Shown: one piece after another, positions 1 to 9,619 of the stretch
Layout of the letters: every line of letters begins with the position of its first letter
Numbering within the stretch: the stretch's first letter is position 1
Source of the DNA: Fragilariopsis cylindrus CCMP1102
Lineage: Eukaryota > Bacillariophyta > Bacillariophyceae > Bacillariales > Bacillariaceae
Length of the DNA: 39,091 bases
Assembly (NCBI GenBank): GCA_900095095.1
Contig: FMBT01000600.1
Coordinates: 1-39,091 of the forward strand
Direction: 5' to 3'
Notes under the pieces: model-generated
Told to the model about the DNA's origin: nothing
The model's input: the letters and a program-made list of their open reading frames with translations, nothing else
Databases searched by the model: none
Position numbers and translations under genes: made by a program

Positions 1-404
1 ACTGTGGCTCCTATCTACCTAGTAGAGTAGCTACTGTATAGCTACAGTAGAGCAGCTATTGTCAAACACAACACATCATGCCATCACTCTACTTATTACT
101 TACATACGTGTACACTCACGTGATGCATTTTTTATTCAAGCCAATCAATCAATTGTATACTACATCTAAAAAGTTGTGGAAAAGTTTTTTCTTGATAAAT
201 ATATGTATTGATCCTTAATATCAATGTTCATGAAAACTACAATTGATTCTGTTACTATTAATAATTATTTTAATACTACAAATCTATTATTTACAATCGA
301 GGAAGGTGGCTGAAACGCAGTAGTACACCGGCAGTACATGACTGACTACAGTACTTTAGAATTCTGTCATGCTATCCGTAACTAATTCTGAAACTTCGTC
401 TCTA
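1..404. other. gene-free AT-rich flank
   Basis: No convincing coding sequence on either strand. The stretch is AT-rich with several TACTGTA/TACAGTA-type words near its left end (about 30-50) and again near 320-355. It lies downstream of the minus-strand gene that ends at 405, so it probably holds that gene's 3' untranslated region. Confidence 0.5.
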
Positions 405-1551
405 TTAGTAGAACCCTAGTGCGGCTCCCTCTTGCATCGTTTCTTCGCGTTGCAACTGGAAGAGGACTTTTTCATCTTGTTTTATTCGATCTTGTAATGT
501 CTGTTCCGCCTTTTGCAGTGTCTGTACCGCATTCTTTTCTCGTACTACCCGTAACTCTTGAATGATGCGTTGCTCAGTAATTGTCGAATCGCTGCGCAAG
601 GAAAGTGGATGTAGCCGACGATGGTGACAACAACGAAATGTGGGATGCGGTCGATGATGCATACGGGCATGACGGTGCGACGAGTTTGGCGTGGCAACTA
701 GAGACGCTGCAAATTGGGTCCCAATGGCAAAAGCCAATACTCCTGATAGTACAGCTGAACCTACAATGCCTGTCAGTATCACTTTGCGCGTGTGTTTGTC
801 GTGTTGTTCTTGCGTGGTATGTGCAATCATGAGAGTCGGCGCATTTTGTGATGGCTGAGCCTTTTTTTTCTTTATGTCGTAATCATTGATTTGATGCGTG
901 TCCCATTTCGTAAATGATTCCATCTCTGGCAACGACATAACCTCCTGGTATGGCCAACAAGTTGGGAAATTGTAATATCAATTGGTGAGTTCGATTGATG
1001 CTGTAAGGTTCCTCCACGCGAAATGGGAGAACCAAGTAGAGATCCATTGGAAAATTCCACCCATATATTCTTTTCTTCCAATATCCACATTCCGACAGGA
1101 GGTGGGGTGAAGAACCACAGGGGGGTAGTGCATTATTTTTGTCGTTTGTTCTTGCTCGGAGTGTTTGTTTAATAAATACATATATCGTTCTTCCAACTCG
1201 GACTCGGAAAATTGTTTAAATTCAGGATGCGCCTTGAAAGGAATGCCAGAATGTTGCCGTATGTTCTTTCGACAAAATTGTAAATTGAGGTACTGCATCT
1301 TGCAACGTCCAATCCATTTCCATGGACCAGCATGATGATGATGCAGATTTTATTTTTTTGCTGTCATTCTTTGTTTCGTGAAAAGATTCATCATCGGATT
1401 GTATGGCTTCGGTAGGAGATGCTTTCGACTCCATAAATATTGCAGTAGACGCGCTTGCTGTTATCTTCTCGCATCTTGTTGTACTCTGCAAAAAAGCGCT
1501 AGCTGTTGCAATCAACAGCACCACCAAAACCAAATCCAACAATACTTTCAT
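405..1551 (-). CDS. unrecognised plastid-type membrane protein, frame-shifted
   Basis: I do not recognise the family. The start chosen is the ATG at 1551, which opens a hydrophobic signal peptide ending in ATASAF-LQ, the classic diatom ASAF cleavage motif, followed by a Ser/Thr-rich transit-like stretch; this predicts import into the plastid. An in-frame ATG lies 13 codons upstream (1590). The protein then reads through WTLQDAVPQFTI, EFKQFSESELEERYMYLL, PLWFFTPPPVGMWILEEK, LAIPGGYVVARDGIIYEMG and QINDYDIKKKK, then one strong transmembrane helix (VILTGIVGSAVLSGVLAF) and a C-terminal coiled coil ending at 405. These pieces lie in different frames, with shifts near 1233-1240, 1117-1137 (six-C run on the coding strand), 965-985 and 900-915. 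Sense continues across each shift, so sequence errors are likelier than decay, but a pseudogene is possible. Segment order is seen; localisation is inference. Confidence 0.55.
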
Positions 1552-1560
1552 TTTCCCGTT

Positions 1561-1631
1561 CGGTATTTTGTGTGTTTTATGGAATTTCATGTTGCCGCTT
1601 CGGTATTTTGTGTGTTTTATGTGTTTTATGG
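1561..1631 (-). repeat. left arm of mirrored 5' leader repeat
   Basis: Read on the minus strand, this 71-nt segment in the leader of the minus gene closely matches 2038-2106 read on the plus strand, including the core CAACATGAAATTCCAT. It also contains an internal duplication of an ACACACAAAATACCG unit. The result is two facing copies of one leader between the divergent genes. Confidence 0.8.
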
Positions 1632-2037
1632 TAAGAGTTAACAAGTCAAAGAGAAAAATGAAATGACATCTCCTTCATTTTCTGTTCTACCGTAACAGAA
1701 TAAAATGACATCTGGGTTCCTTTCTCTCAAAACAAGAATGAATAGACTTCAATTAAGTTCGCATGACACGGGTTTCTGGATACGATTTTCTTCGACACCT
1801 TTTCCTCGTCCTAAAAAGTGCGACGCGCACGCGTTTGGCAACATGACATGAGTTTTATGTACTCTTTCCATAATATCAATTTCATTTCAATTTCATTTAT
1901 TTAATGAACCATCATGTAATAAATTTTTCCGTTCACACCATTGACCATGACTTTCTCGTCAAGTACACGTCGTTCACGTCATTCGTTCTCTCGAACAAAA
2001 GGCATTTTTCTTCCTTGACTTGCTTGTTACTTCTTCC

Positions 2038-2106
2038 CCATAAAACACACACAACACAAAATATCGAATTGACAACATGAAATTCCATTTAACACACAAA
2101 TACCGA
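2038..2106 (+). repeat. right arm of mirrored 5' leader repeat
   Basis: This is the plus-strand partner of 1561-1631, lying just before the DoxX-like start at 2124. The arms are about 85% alike by eye, with small gaps in the AC-rich part. The spacer of about 400 nt between the arms should hold both promoters. Confidence 0.8.
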
Positions 2107-2121
2107 ATGAATGAATCGTGA
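2077..2121 (+). promoter_or_regulatory. upstream ORF in the DoxX-gene leader
   Basis: An ATG at 2077, in the mirrored leader, opens a 14-codon frame that stops at 2121, two bases before the main ATG at 2124. In the opposite gene the matching ATG is in frame with the main start and would extend the protein by 13 residues. Whether either is translated is not shown by the sequence. Confidence 0.35.
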
Positions 2122-2123
2122 AT

Positions 2124-2822
2124 ATGAAATTCCTTACTATCCTTGCTGTTCTTCTTCCCGCTGTCTGCACCGCTTTTACTGCGTCTTCCCCTCGGACAAG
2201 CCTGGGACTGGTGGTAGCGTCTCCTCAGCAACAGCAACAGTTTCACTTTGCACCCACTACCGCACTGAATGCTGCCACAACGACCGATGATGATGATGAG
2301 GACGAATCGGTGCAATTTCTTGAGAATGCTTTGGACAATGTCGCAGACGTCATCCTTCTGACCTTGCGCGTTGCCACTTGCTCCTTGATGATCCATCATG
2401 GGATACAAAAATTCAACAATGTTGAAGGCTTCAGCGTCAATGTCGTGGATAAGTATTTTTCGTTTTTGCCGGGTCCACCGACATTTTGGACGTTGAGTGC
2501 AGCCACTACCCAAGTCTTTGGAGCCGTGTTATTGACCGTCGGTGTCTTGGCTCGACCTGTCGCCTTTAGTATGATGATGACTATGTTAACAGCAGTGGCC
2601 TTTCATTTGCTCAAAACTGGATCGGAAGGCTGGCCTTTGGGAGTACCTCCTTCCCTCAGTTACAATTATGAACTGGCGGCCATGTACGTCGGTGTCTTGG
2701 CTTACTTTTCAGCAGCTGGGGCTGGAGCCTACTCTGTAGATACAATCGTGTTGGGTGGAGAGCTCAACTATTATGACAACGTGTGGAAGAAGATTACAGG
2801 AAATTCGTTAGATGAAGAGTAA
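2124..2822 (+). CDS. DoxX-family membrane protein, plastid-targeted
   Basis: A complete 232-residue reading frame. An upstream in-frame GTG at 2118 is ignored in favour of the ATG at 2124. Residues 1-18 form a signal peptide ending VCTAF-T, an ASAF-type motif, followed by a Ser/Thr/Gln-rich, acid-poor stretch to about residue 50, which fits a bipartite plastid presequence. An acidic DDDDEDE linker leads into four hydrophobic segments from about residue 70. Conserved DoxX features are visible: an R in the first helix, HHGIQKF after it, GAVLLTVGVLARP in the middle, and NYELAAMY plus GAGAYSVD in the last part. DoxX proteins are small membrane proteins linked to redox or sulfur chemistry in bacteria; the role in plastids is not established. 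It faces the 405-1551 gene and shares its leader sequence. Confidence 0.85.
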   Translation: MKFLTILAVLLPAVCTAFTASSPRTSLGLVVASPQQQQQFHFAPTTALNAATTTDDDDEDESVQFLENALDNVADVILLTLRVATCSLMIHHGIQKFNNVEGFSVNVVDKYFSFLPGPPTFWTLSAATTQVFGAVLLTVGVLARPVAFSMMMTMLTAVAFHLLKTGSEGWPLGVPPSLSYNYELAAMYVGVLAYFSAAGAGAYSVDTIVLGGELNYYDNVWKKITGNSLDEE

Positions 2823-3342
2823 GAAATACATTGTGTACTGTAGGAACTAATCTAGAACGCAGCAAATCGTTGTCACAGGTTTTCGCGTTGTTTTATCGCA
2901 AAAAAAGAGAGCATATATACATACATACCTATATATTATTATATATACACACAACCAATAATCCAATGAACAAAAATGTATGAACTGGACGTATGATGGG
3001 TTCTAAATAACCCTTGTCCTTCTTAACGAGAAGTGCATTGTGGTTCTAAATAACTTGCTTTGATAACATGTGAGAAAAACAAAGAGTAGAGGAGATTTAA
3101 TGCAGATGAAGATACCAAACAGTAGATTATAATTGATAATAGTATAATATTTTTATTTATTTATTTATTGTTATTATATTTGTTATTACGAGACAATCAG
3201 TAAAGGTAATATGGTAATGATAATGCCAATGACGATCATACATACGTGCGTGCTTGATTATTATTACATTACCTGCTATTCCTACTGCAGTACGTGATAG
3301 AACACGCACTGCTTTCGTGGACGAACACTTTTTTGTATGTAT
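2823..3342. other. convergent 3' intergenic region
   Basis: Very AT-rich sequence between the converging DoxX and SNARE genes, with TATA-type runs near 2925-2950 and a TTTA microsatellite near 3151-3170. On the minus strand 3188-3238 reads as a short hydrophobic peptide ending in a stop, a candidate tail-anchor exon for the SNARE gene (see findings). Nothing else was recognised. Confidence 0.45.
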
Positions 3343-4555
3343 TTATGATATAATACACGCTGCATTTCCACTACCACCATATTTTTCATTTGCTTTGGAT
3401 ACTTGTTCGTATCCAGATTGTGCTGCTGTCTTAGATTCTTCCATTTTTGATTCAATTTGATCGACATCATCTTGTTGTTCACCAACAATATGTGCCAAGT
3501 CCTTATATATTTCATTCACTTGATGCATACCCTTATTAATAGCACGTATTTCATCTTCCCGTTCACGCATAATTTCTTCCTGTAATCGATCTTGTTGAAT
3601 TTTTATTTGTTGTTGTTGTAATACAGTTTGAGTATTATTGTTATTATTATGAGAATTTGATTCTTGATCACGACGTGCAGCAGCACCCTCAGTCATAGTA
3701 CGTTGCTGATATTGTTTCATTTGTTTTGTTACTTTTGTTTTTGTAACTTGGACACTAGTTTGTACACGTTCAAAATCACGTTCTAATTTCATTAAAGTTT
3801 GTTTATGCGTACTTGTTTGAGATTGACTACTTAATCGTTGTCTTTGTCCTAAAATAACATCCTTTAAACGTAGTTCCAATTCACGCAGTACATCTGATTG
3901 GGCCTTGTACTGTTGTTCAAGTTCATTTCTATTCCTACCACCATTATTTGGTGTTAATAGAGCATGTGCAATCTTTTCAAGTATTCCAACATTCCGCTTT
4001 TATATTGATAGAGGGGGAGGGGGGGGAGGGGGGTATGAAGAAAGTAGAGTAGAGCAGAGAGAGAGAGAGACAAAGAAATGTGGATCAGATAATATACATA
4101 GCAGAATGGCAAAGACAGCGGCGTGTGTGTGTGTGTGTGTGTATTGTGTGTGTGTTTGTTTGTTTGTGTGTCTGTGATTCGATTCTCTCCCTTTTGATTT
4201 AAACCAACTTTAAATTGATAAATTTTATAGAATAGAATCAATAGAATTTATTTTTTAATTCCGCAGGCACAGACACAGGCATAACATCATACCATCATAG
4301 CACAAACCATCCTGCAATGAAAACGTAATGTAAAACGTACATGATATTGTGTGATTGAATCTGATATTTGTGTTGTAACAGTTGCGGCTGGTATTGACAT
4401 TGATGCAAATACACTGGCACTACTTGATGCTTTTTTTGCAGCAGATAATAATGCTGAAGAATTACCACCAGCATTACCATTTCCATTACTACCATCATTC
4501 TTGCATTCACTGGTGGTCGTGATGAATTACGTTTACCAACATCTTGAAATGACAT
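3343..4555 (-). CDS. Qa-SNARE (syntaxin, Pep12/STX7-like), two exons
   Basis: Exon 1 is 4342-4555 and exon 2 is 3343-3996, with a 345-nt GT-AG intron (GTACGT donor; polypyrimidine tract before the acceptor). The protein starts MSFQDVGKRNSS, has a low-complexity linker, then a Habc-like helical bundle: QISDSITQYH joins RNVGILEKIAHALLTPNN, then ELEQQYKAQSDVLRELELRL and KLERDFERVQ. The SNARE helix follows: REREDEIRAINKGMHQVNEIYKD, LAHIVGEQQDDVDQIESKME and AQSGYEQVSKANEKYG, with the central layer Gln in GEQQDDVD. Syntaxins of this type drive fusion in the endosomal and vacuolar route. The open frame ends NAACIIS-stop with no transmembrane anchor; CIIS fits a CAAX prenylation box. Exon 1 has a one-base shift near 4497-4505, after PPVN. 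The fold assignment is strong; the subfamily is less so. Confidence 0.8.
4014..4170. repeat. microsatellites in the SNARE intron
   Basis: Within the intron lie a G-rich run (about 4014-4034), a GA run (about 4056-4070) and a GT run (about 4122-4168). On the coding strand the first two become the pyrimidine tract before the splice acceptor, so length changes here could affect splicing. Confidence 0.85.
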
Positions 4556-5579
4556 AATTCTCTCTTTCTCTTCTTTAAATCGTGATTTATATTTATATAT
4601 TTCTTTTAAAAATAAGATTGTATATCTCTTCCCCTCTCCTTTTATTTATTCCCTATTTGATAATTGATATTGTGTATGTCCGTCGGAATGAAGTGAAGTG
4701 TAGTGCAGCCAAGTCAAGACAAGTATAGTATAGTCTGGATAATGATGATACGTAGTGTGGTGGCTGTGGCGGTTGGCGGTTTCAAGATAATTGGTTCCTG
4801 ATCCGACCTTCGATTCTAATTTCGATTCGATTCTTCGATTCTTCGTCAGTACTAGTGTTAAGTCGTGCGGTTTGTTCGTTTGGCTGCGTGTCTCGTTGTT
4901 GCTATTGTACAGTACAGTACAGCTGTACCGTAGTTTTGTTTTTGTTCTATTTTGTGTGTTACAGTATGCTCCTGCTGTGCGTGTCTTGATGTTGCTTGTG
5001 CTGTGTTGGTGCTTTGCTTTGCTTCTTTGTTGATGATATGTTGTTGATTTTCGAATTCCTTCTTCTATCTGCGCTGCTCTAGATTTTGACGTGCTGCTTG
5101 CTCTTTGTGATACAGTACACAGTAGATAGACGTGACACCGCCGCCGTTGAGAGATACTCATTCAAGTTGGCCTTCTTGATTTCAAACTGACAAAAATTTG
5201 AATTAATCGAATGAATCAATCGAGTCGAATTGCTTATGCTGCTCTTGATACGCGCTTGCATAATAATAAATGAAGGCGCGCGGTCTGTCCGGTCGTATTA
5301 TGTCATCATTTCACAACCAACAATTTTTGCGAAGAAATAATACTGTACATACAACAACGACGACACATAAAATAATCGTCCCAAGCAATAAATAATTTTA
5401 ATAACGGTAACAACCTTTTTTTTCTTTCTCAATCGGCTAACGTTATTACCGGATAGTACGGTACTACGGTTTGACTTTTCCTTTGTTGTTAAAACCCATC
5501 ATCCCATACATTAAAACTAGCCTCCTGTACATTGACAACTTTACGAGATCAAGCAAGAATTACCGTAGTCATTTTAAAG
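4556..5579. other. 1 kb divergent intergenic region
   Basis: It separates the SNARE (-) and BUD22-like (+) genes and should hold both promoters. Visible are TTCGATTC-type repeats (about 4805-4846), an overlapping GTACAGTACAGTACAG word near 4910-4926 and AT-rich stretches. Open frames here have biased, unconserved-looking composition and I do not call them genes. Confidence 0.5.
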
Positions 5580-7280
5580 ATGAACGAGAAACAAGGACAA
5601 GGACAAGAACAAGAAGAAGATGCCACTATTGGAAATGCGAAAGCCGATTTTCACGACGGCAATTATAATGCTGATGCCGTTATTATTGTCAATGACAACG
5701 ACGTCGAAGTGGTGAAACCCGCTCCGACCTCGGCAGGCGATAACAATAACAAAAACAAAAATAATCGACAAAAGCGTAAAAAAAGAACAAGATCGAAATC
5801 AGAAGATATACAAGAATTACATGAAATACAAATTGAACGATATGATCGTTTATTATTTACATCCAATAAACAAATACATAAACAAGTCAAATTGGTCAAG
5901 ACATTTTTATTACAAAAAGAAATTCGATCGAATAATAATGCCAACTCAAAAAAGGATAATACAGAGAATAATAAAGTAAATTCCCTCAAAAGTTTAGATT
6001 TAAATGTTGCAACACAACAGGCAATACGACAACTTGGTTTGTATCATTGTGATCCACGTTATAAAATGACGACTACAGTTGTGACTGAAACTGAAACTGA
6101 AACTAAAACAACAACAACTGAAACGGATGATGACAATGCAAGGTCAGAAGAAACGCCGGTTATTGACGGTGATGACAATGATGATGATGACCGAAACGAC
6201 GAAGATGCTGTTGGTAATGACGACGACGTCGTAGCCATTAAAGATGCAAGAAAAGAGGATGACAAAATTAATAGTAATAAGAATCGAAATAAGAGGGTGA
6301 AAAAGAGGAAGAATGACAACACTACTACACCAACCAAAATTCCATCACCATTGAACATAAATAATCCACAAAAGGTATATGTTGATTTAATATTGACACA
6401 TAAAAGATTTTCTAAAGTATTAGAAGAATGGAATATAAAAGTAACCGAATATCGACGTTGGTGTATGAAACTTGAACAAAGAAATTCTTCTAATGTGAAT
6501 CCATATAGTGGTGAAGATGATATAATTGTATCATCTAGTAAACGTGCTAAAAAAAATAAAAATAAAAATTTAGTCAAGAAAGAACGTGAACAAACAAAAT
6601 TACTACAAACACAAAATAGTTTACAAGCCACTGTGGAAAATGTCCAATCGTCATTATTTTGTACATTAGGTGGGTATGATAATGGTGGTGATGATAATAG
6701 TGAAGTAGAAGAAGAGGATGACGAAGGTGTAGAAGGAGTTACTGGTGTAGGTAAATATTCCTCCTATGGTCCAGCTGGTGCAGAAGATTTTCAACCAATT
6801 AAACTTGCCAGAAAAAATAGACAAGGACAACGACAACGTCGTGCTAAAGCACAAGCAATACAAGCCAAGAAAGAGGGTAGGCGTAAAAAAGACAATCATG
6901 TCTTTCATAATCAAGGTTTGAATTGGAGAGAACCAAAAGTTAAAATGGATAATGAAAATGAAAGGTTTAATAGTAATGGTACTGCTACTAATGAAAAACA
7001 AGACCGTGGTTATAGTCGTGGTCGTGGTAAAGAACTTAAAAGGAATACCTTTAATAGTAGTAATGGGGGTGGTAATAATCAACAATTTGATAATAATAAT
7101 AATAGTAAGGGTGGTGGCTATAATGAAAATAATGGTCAACAACAACAACAGCAGAAGACATCATCAGCAGCACGATCAGCAGCAGCAGCTGTAGTAGTAG
7201 CAGATCATCCATCATGGGCTGCGAAACAAGCACAAACAACTGGAATTGTTGCATTTAAAGGAAAGAAAATTACATTTTAA
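5580..7280 (+). CDS. BUD22: BUD22/SRFBP1-like ribosome biogenesis protein
   Basis: The frame from the ATG at 5580 gives 566 residues; in-frame sequence upstream has only a TTG start. The N-terminal part has a basic helix (IERYDRLLFTSNKQIHKQ), then VKTFLLQKEIR and NSLKSLD, which match the KTF-x-x-Q-K and LK-x-L pattern of BUD22. The middle has acidic and lysine-rich blocks (about residues 185-250), a helix DLILTHKRFSKVLEEW, and low-complexity Gly/Asn/Gln. The C-terminus is diagnostic: HPSWAAKQAQ followed by GIVAFKGKKITF, the HPSWxAK...F-x-GKK motif that ends BUD22 and SRFBP1. In yeast BUD22 acts in 40S subunit (18S rRNA) maturation in the nucleolus. The acidic and basic blocks fit a nucleolar protein. 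A candidate AATAAA lies at 7291. No introns or frameshifts were seen. Confidence 0.65.
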   Translation: MNEKQGQGQEQEEDATIGNAKADFHDGNYNADAVIIVNDNDVEVVKPAPTSAGDNNNKNKNNRQKRKKRTRSKSEDIQELHEIQIERYDRLLFTSNKQIHKQVKLVKTFLLQKEIRSNNNANSKKDNTENNKVNSLKSLDLNVATQQAIRQLGLYHCDPRYKMTTTVVTETETETKTTTTETDDDNARSEETPVIDGDDNDDDDRNDEDAVGNDDDVVAIKDARKEDDKINSNKNRNKRVKKRKNDNTTTPTKIPSPLNINNPQKVYVDLILTHKRFSKVLEEWNIKVTEYRRWCMKLEQRNSSNVNPYSGEDDIIVSSSKRAKKNKNKNLVKKEREQTKLLQTQNSLQATVENVQSSLFCTLGGYDNGGDDNSEVEEEDDEGVEGVTGVGKYSSYGPAGAEDFQPIKLARKNRQGQRQRRAKAQAIQAKKEGRRKKDNHVFHNQGLNWREPKVKMDNENERFNSNGTATNEKQDRGYSRGRGKELKRNTFNSSNGGGNNQQFDNNNNSKGGGYNENNGQQQQQQKTSSAARSAAAAVVVADHPSWAAKQAQTTGIVAFKGKKITF

Positions 7281-7915
7281 TTAAAAGATAAATAAAAAGT
7301 TTGTTTTAGTCTTAAATAATAATCAATAAAATTAAATCTTAAAGCATGTGTACGGTAATTGTACCTTATTTTCTTGAGTAACAGTAGTAGCCCTTGTAAT
7401 GAATATATGATTTCTGCCCTACTGTACACCCAATGGTTATCGGTACGGTAGGACAGTAAGTGTGCGATTGGTAGCAGCTTTGTCTGTACTATTAGCCAAA
7501 TAGAATTTTCTTTAGATCTCTCTTCCGTGTGCTTTTTGCCTTGCCTAAGATTAGCACGTGAAAACAAGCAGCGCACGAAAATTAAAATTGTTCAGCGCGA
7601 GAAGAGCGCTTGAACATCTTGCTTGTACGGTAATTGTTCTTAAGAAATATCTTATGTTTTGATTTGGCGAGCCTCGGACGCGATGGGCGCCATAAGATAT
7701 TATGTTGAACATTTTTTTCAAACAAAAAAAATCACATCATTCGTCAACATAACGTTATTTGTACAGTAAACAATGGGTCTTTTCTATCGATTCATATACC
7801 AATCGAATTGAAATAGAGAACATAGTCGAAGCGTACGTACGTAGCATATATATTCAACTTATAGCCAAACTACGCTACGTTGCCAAATAAATAAAGAATA
7901 GTAATAATAAGAATT
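7281..7915. other. intergenic region between tandem genes
   Basis: It contains the 3' end of the BUD22-like gene (AATAAA at 7291) and the promoter of the EF-hand gene. GTACGGTA/TACTGTA-type words occur near 7420-7450, 7625 and 7760. No coding sequence is supported. Confidence 0.5.
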
Positions 7916-9111
7916 ATGCCGTCGACAATGTCATCATCCTCTCCTCGTCCATCCACTACTACATCACCAGCGGCGGATACTAATGCGGATACGTGCCAAA
8001 CAAAGTCGAATAATAATAATAATAATAAGAAGCCAAGGACTTCAATATTTTCGTTTCTTCACAAAAAAAAGAAAAAGAATAGTAAGTCACCCGCCGAACA
8101 AGAAGAAACGAGAATTGCAGAACGCAAGAATTCATCTCTTACTAATAGTGTTTTAGTAGAGCAAACGGCACGAGCAGAATTTGATGCAAAAGATAAGGCT
8201 AAGAGTGATTTAAGACGTAGTTTAATTGCCATAGCGTACAGTCAAAAGATTAATCATAGTCAAACAATACAAACAGATCATGATGAAAATAGTGATAGAG
8301 GAGGTACTACACGTACAGCTACAACGACAAATTCAAGTAGTAGTTCTTGGTTTTGTGGTACAAACTATTTCAAAAAATGTGTAATGATGTATTTGATTCC
8401 ATTGATGATGATAAATCTGGATATATTGATGAAAATGAATTATATACTGGACTGTTACTGATTCATTTAAAATTAGGTATGTATGCCGGACCAGCTGCCT
8501 GTAATAAGCCAATTAGTAGACAAAATTGTCAACAATTATTTCATACATTAGATATTGATTCCAATGGTCATCTCGATAAACAAGAATTTCAAAATGTCTT
8601 ACCATTATTAATGGGGAATGTAATATCAAGAATAATATTTCAATTATTATGTACACTTGCAATTGTACCATTTTTAGCACAATTTTTCTTAAAGAAAGGA
8701 TATCAGATATATCAATTCATAGTCATATATATGGATTGTATTATTACAGATTATTATCTACCAATATTTTATGATAAGTATCATCCACTATTAAAAGTAG
8801 CATTTGGATGGGATATACTACAAAAATATGGTACAATTGCTATCACAAAAATTAATAATGTTGTAGACGTGGACGTGGACATTGCTACTAGTATTGTACA
8901 CAATATAACAAATTATTTGATTCAAAAATATGATGTATTATTCAATAGGATACCAAATGAAACATGGACAACTTTACCATTAACACTGTTATCCACTATA
9001 TTAACAATGTTAATTGTACCATGGACAATTATGAAAACGGATCAATTTTTTCAATATTTAGCTACTACTAATACTAACTATTCGGCGAAATCGAACTCGA
9101 AATCGAAATGA
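7916..9111 (+). CDS. EF-hand membrane protein, one homopolymer frameshift
   Basis: The ATG at 7916 opens a disordered N-terminus rich in Ser/Thr/Asn with a lysine cluster (HKKKKKNSK). About 150 codons on, the frame changes inside an A6 run at 8372-8377; one extra A would join NYFK to KMCNDVFDSI. The second part has a canonical EF-hand pair: DSIDDDKSGYIDENELY and HTLDIDSNGHLDKQEF, each with D-x-[DN]-x-[SDN]-G spacing and a final E. Two or three hydrophobic segments follow (LLCTLAIVPFLAQFFL, FIVIYMDCII, LPLTLLSTILTMLIVPW), ending at 9111. It probably binds calcium at a membrane; no closer family was recognised. The frameshift is best read as a homopolymer error. Confidence 0.75.
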
Positions 9112-9566
9112 GCGCACGACTGACGACTTTCGACTAACTATTAACTGTGACTCAATGGACTAAAACTAAGATCCAATACAGTATAAGATCCAGCCCTAAT
9201 GAATCGTCCAATAATACATTAAGATACACTGTAGCTCTTTGTACAGCAAACACCAATACATGCGATAAGAACACAGGAATAATACTGTGCTCAATTTAAT
9301 TGTGAACATCATTGTAACTCTAGTAGTTAGTAAATTGACCGGTTAACAACTACTGCTGTATGTACTAGCATTTACTTCTAATTCATTTTTATTGATTTCA
9401 TATTATTATATTATTACTTGTGATAAAATAGAATCGAATCGTTTCTTTTCTTCATTTTGTTTTCCTTTTTTTGTACAATATATACATCAAGATCAACCAT
9501 CATTTCGGTATTAAATGCACTAGCGCCAACCAAAACGAAATCGAACAATAACAACAACAACAACAT

Positions 9567-9600
<34 letters not shown>

Positions 9601-9619
9601 AAACAAGGTTTCAAAGAAA
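9112..9619. other. intergenic region and leader of secreted repeat protein
   Basis: AT-rich, with an ACAAA-type repeat run (about 9570-9606) directly before the start at 9620. Nothing else recognisable. Confidence 0.45.

Noticed and set aside
581..832. 83-codon plus-strand frame
   Set aside because: Overlaps the membrane helix and following region of the minus-strand plastid-type gene and has no recognisable features.
4646..5161. 171-codon minus-strand frame upstream of the BUD22-like gene
   Set aside because: Arg/Ser/Thr/Tyr-biased composition from microsatellite-like DNA, no domain, no splice partners.
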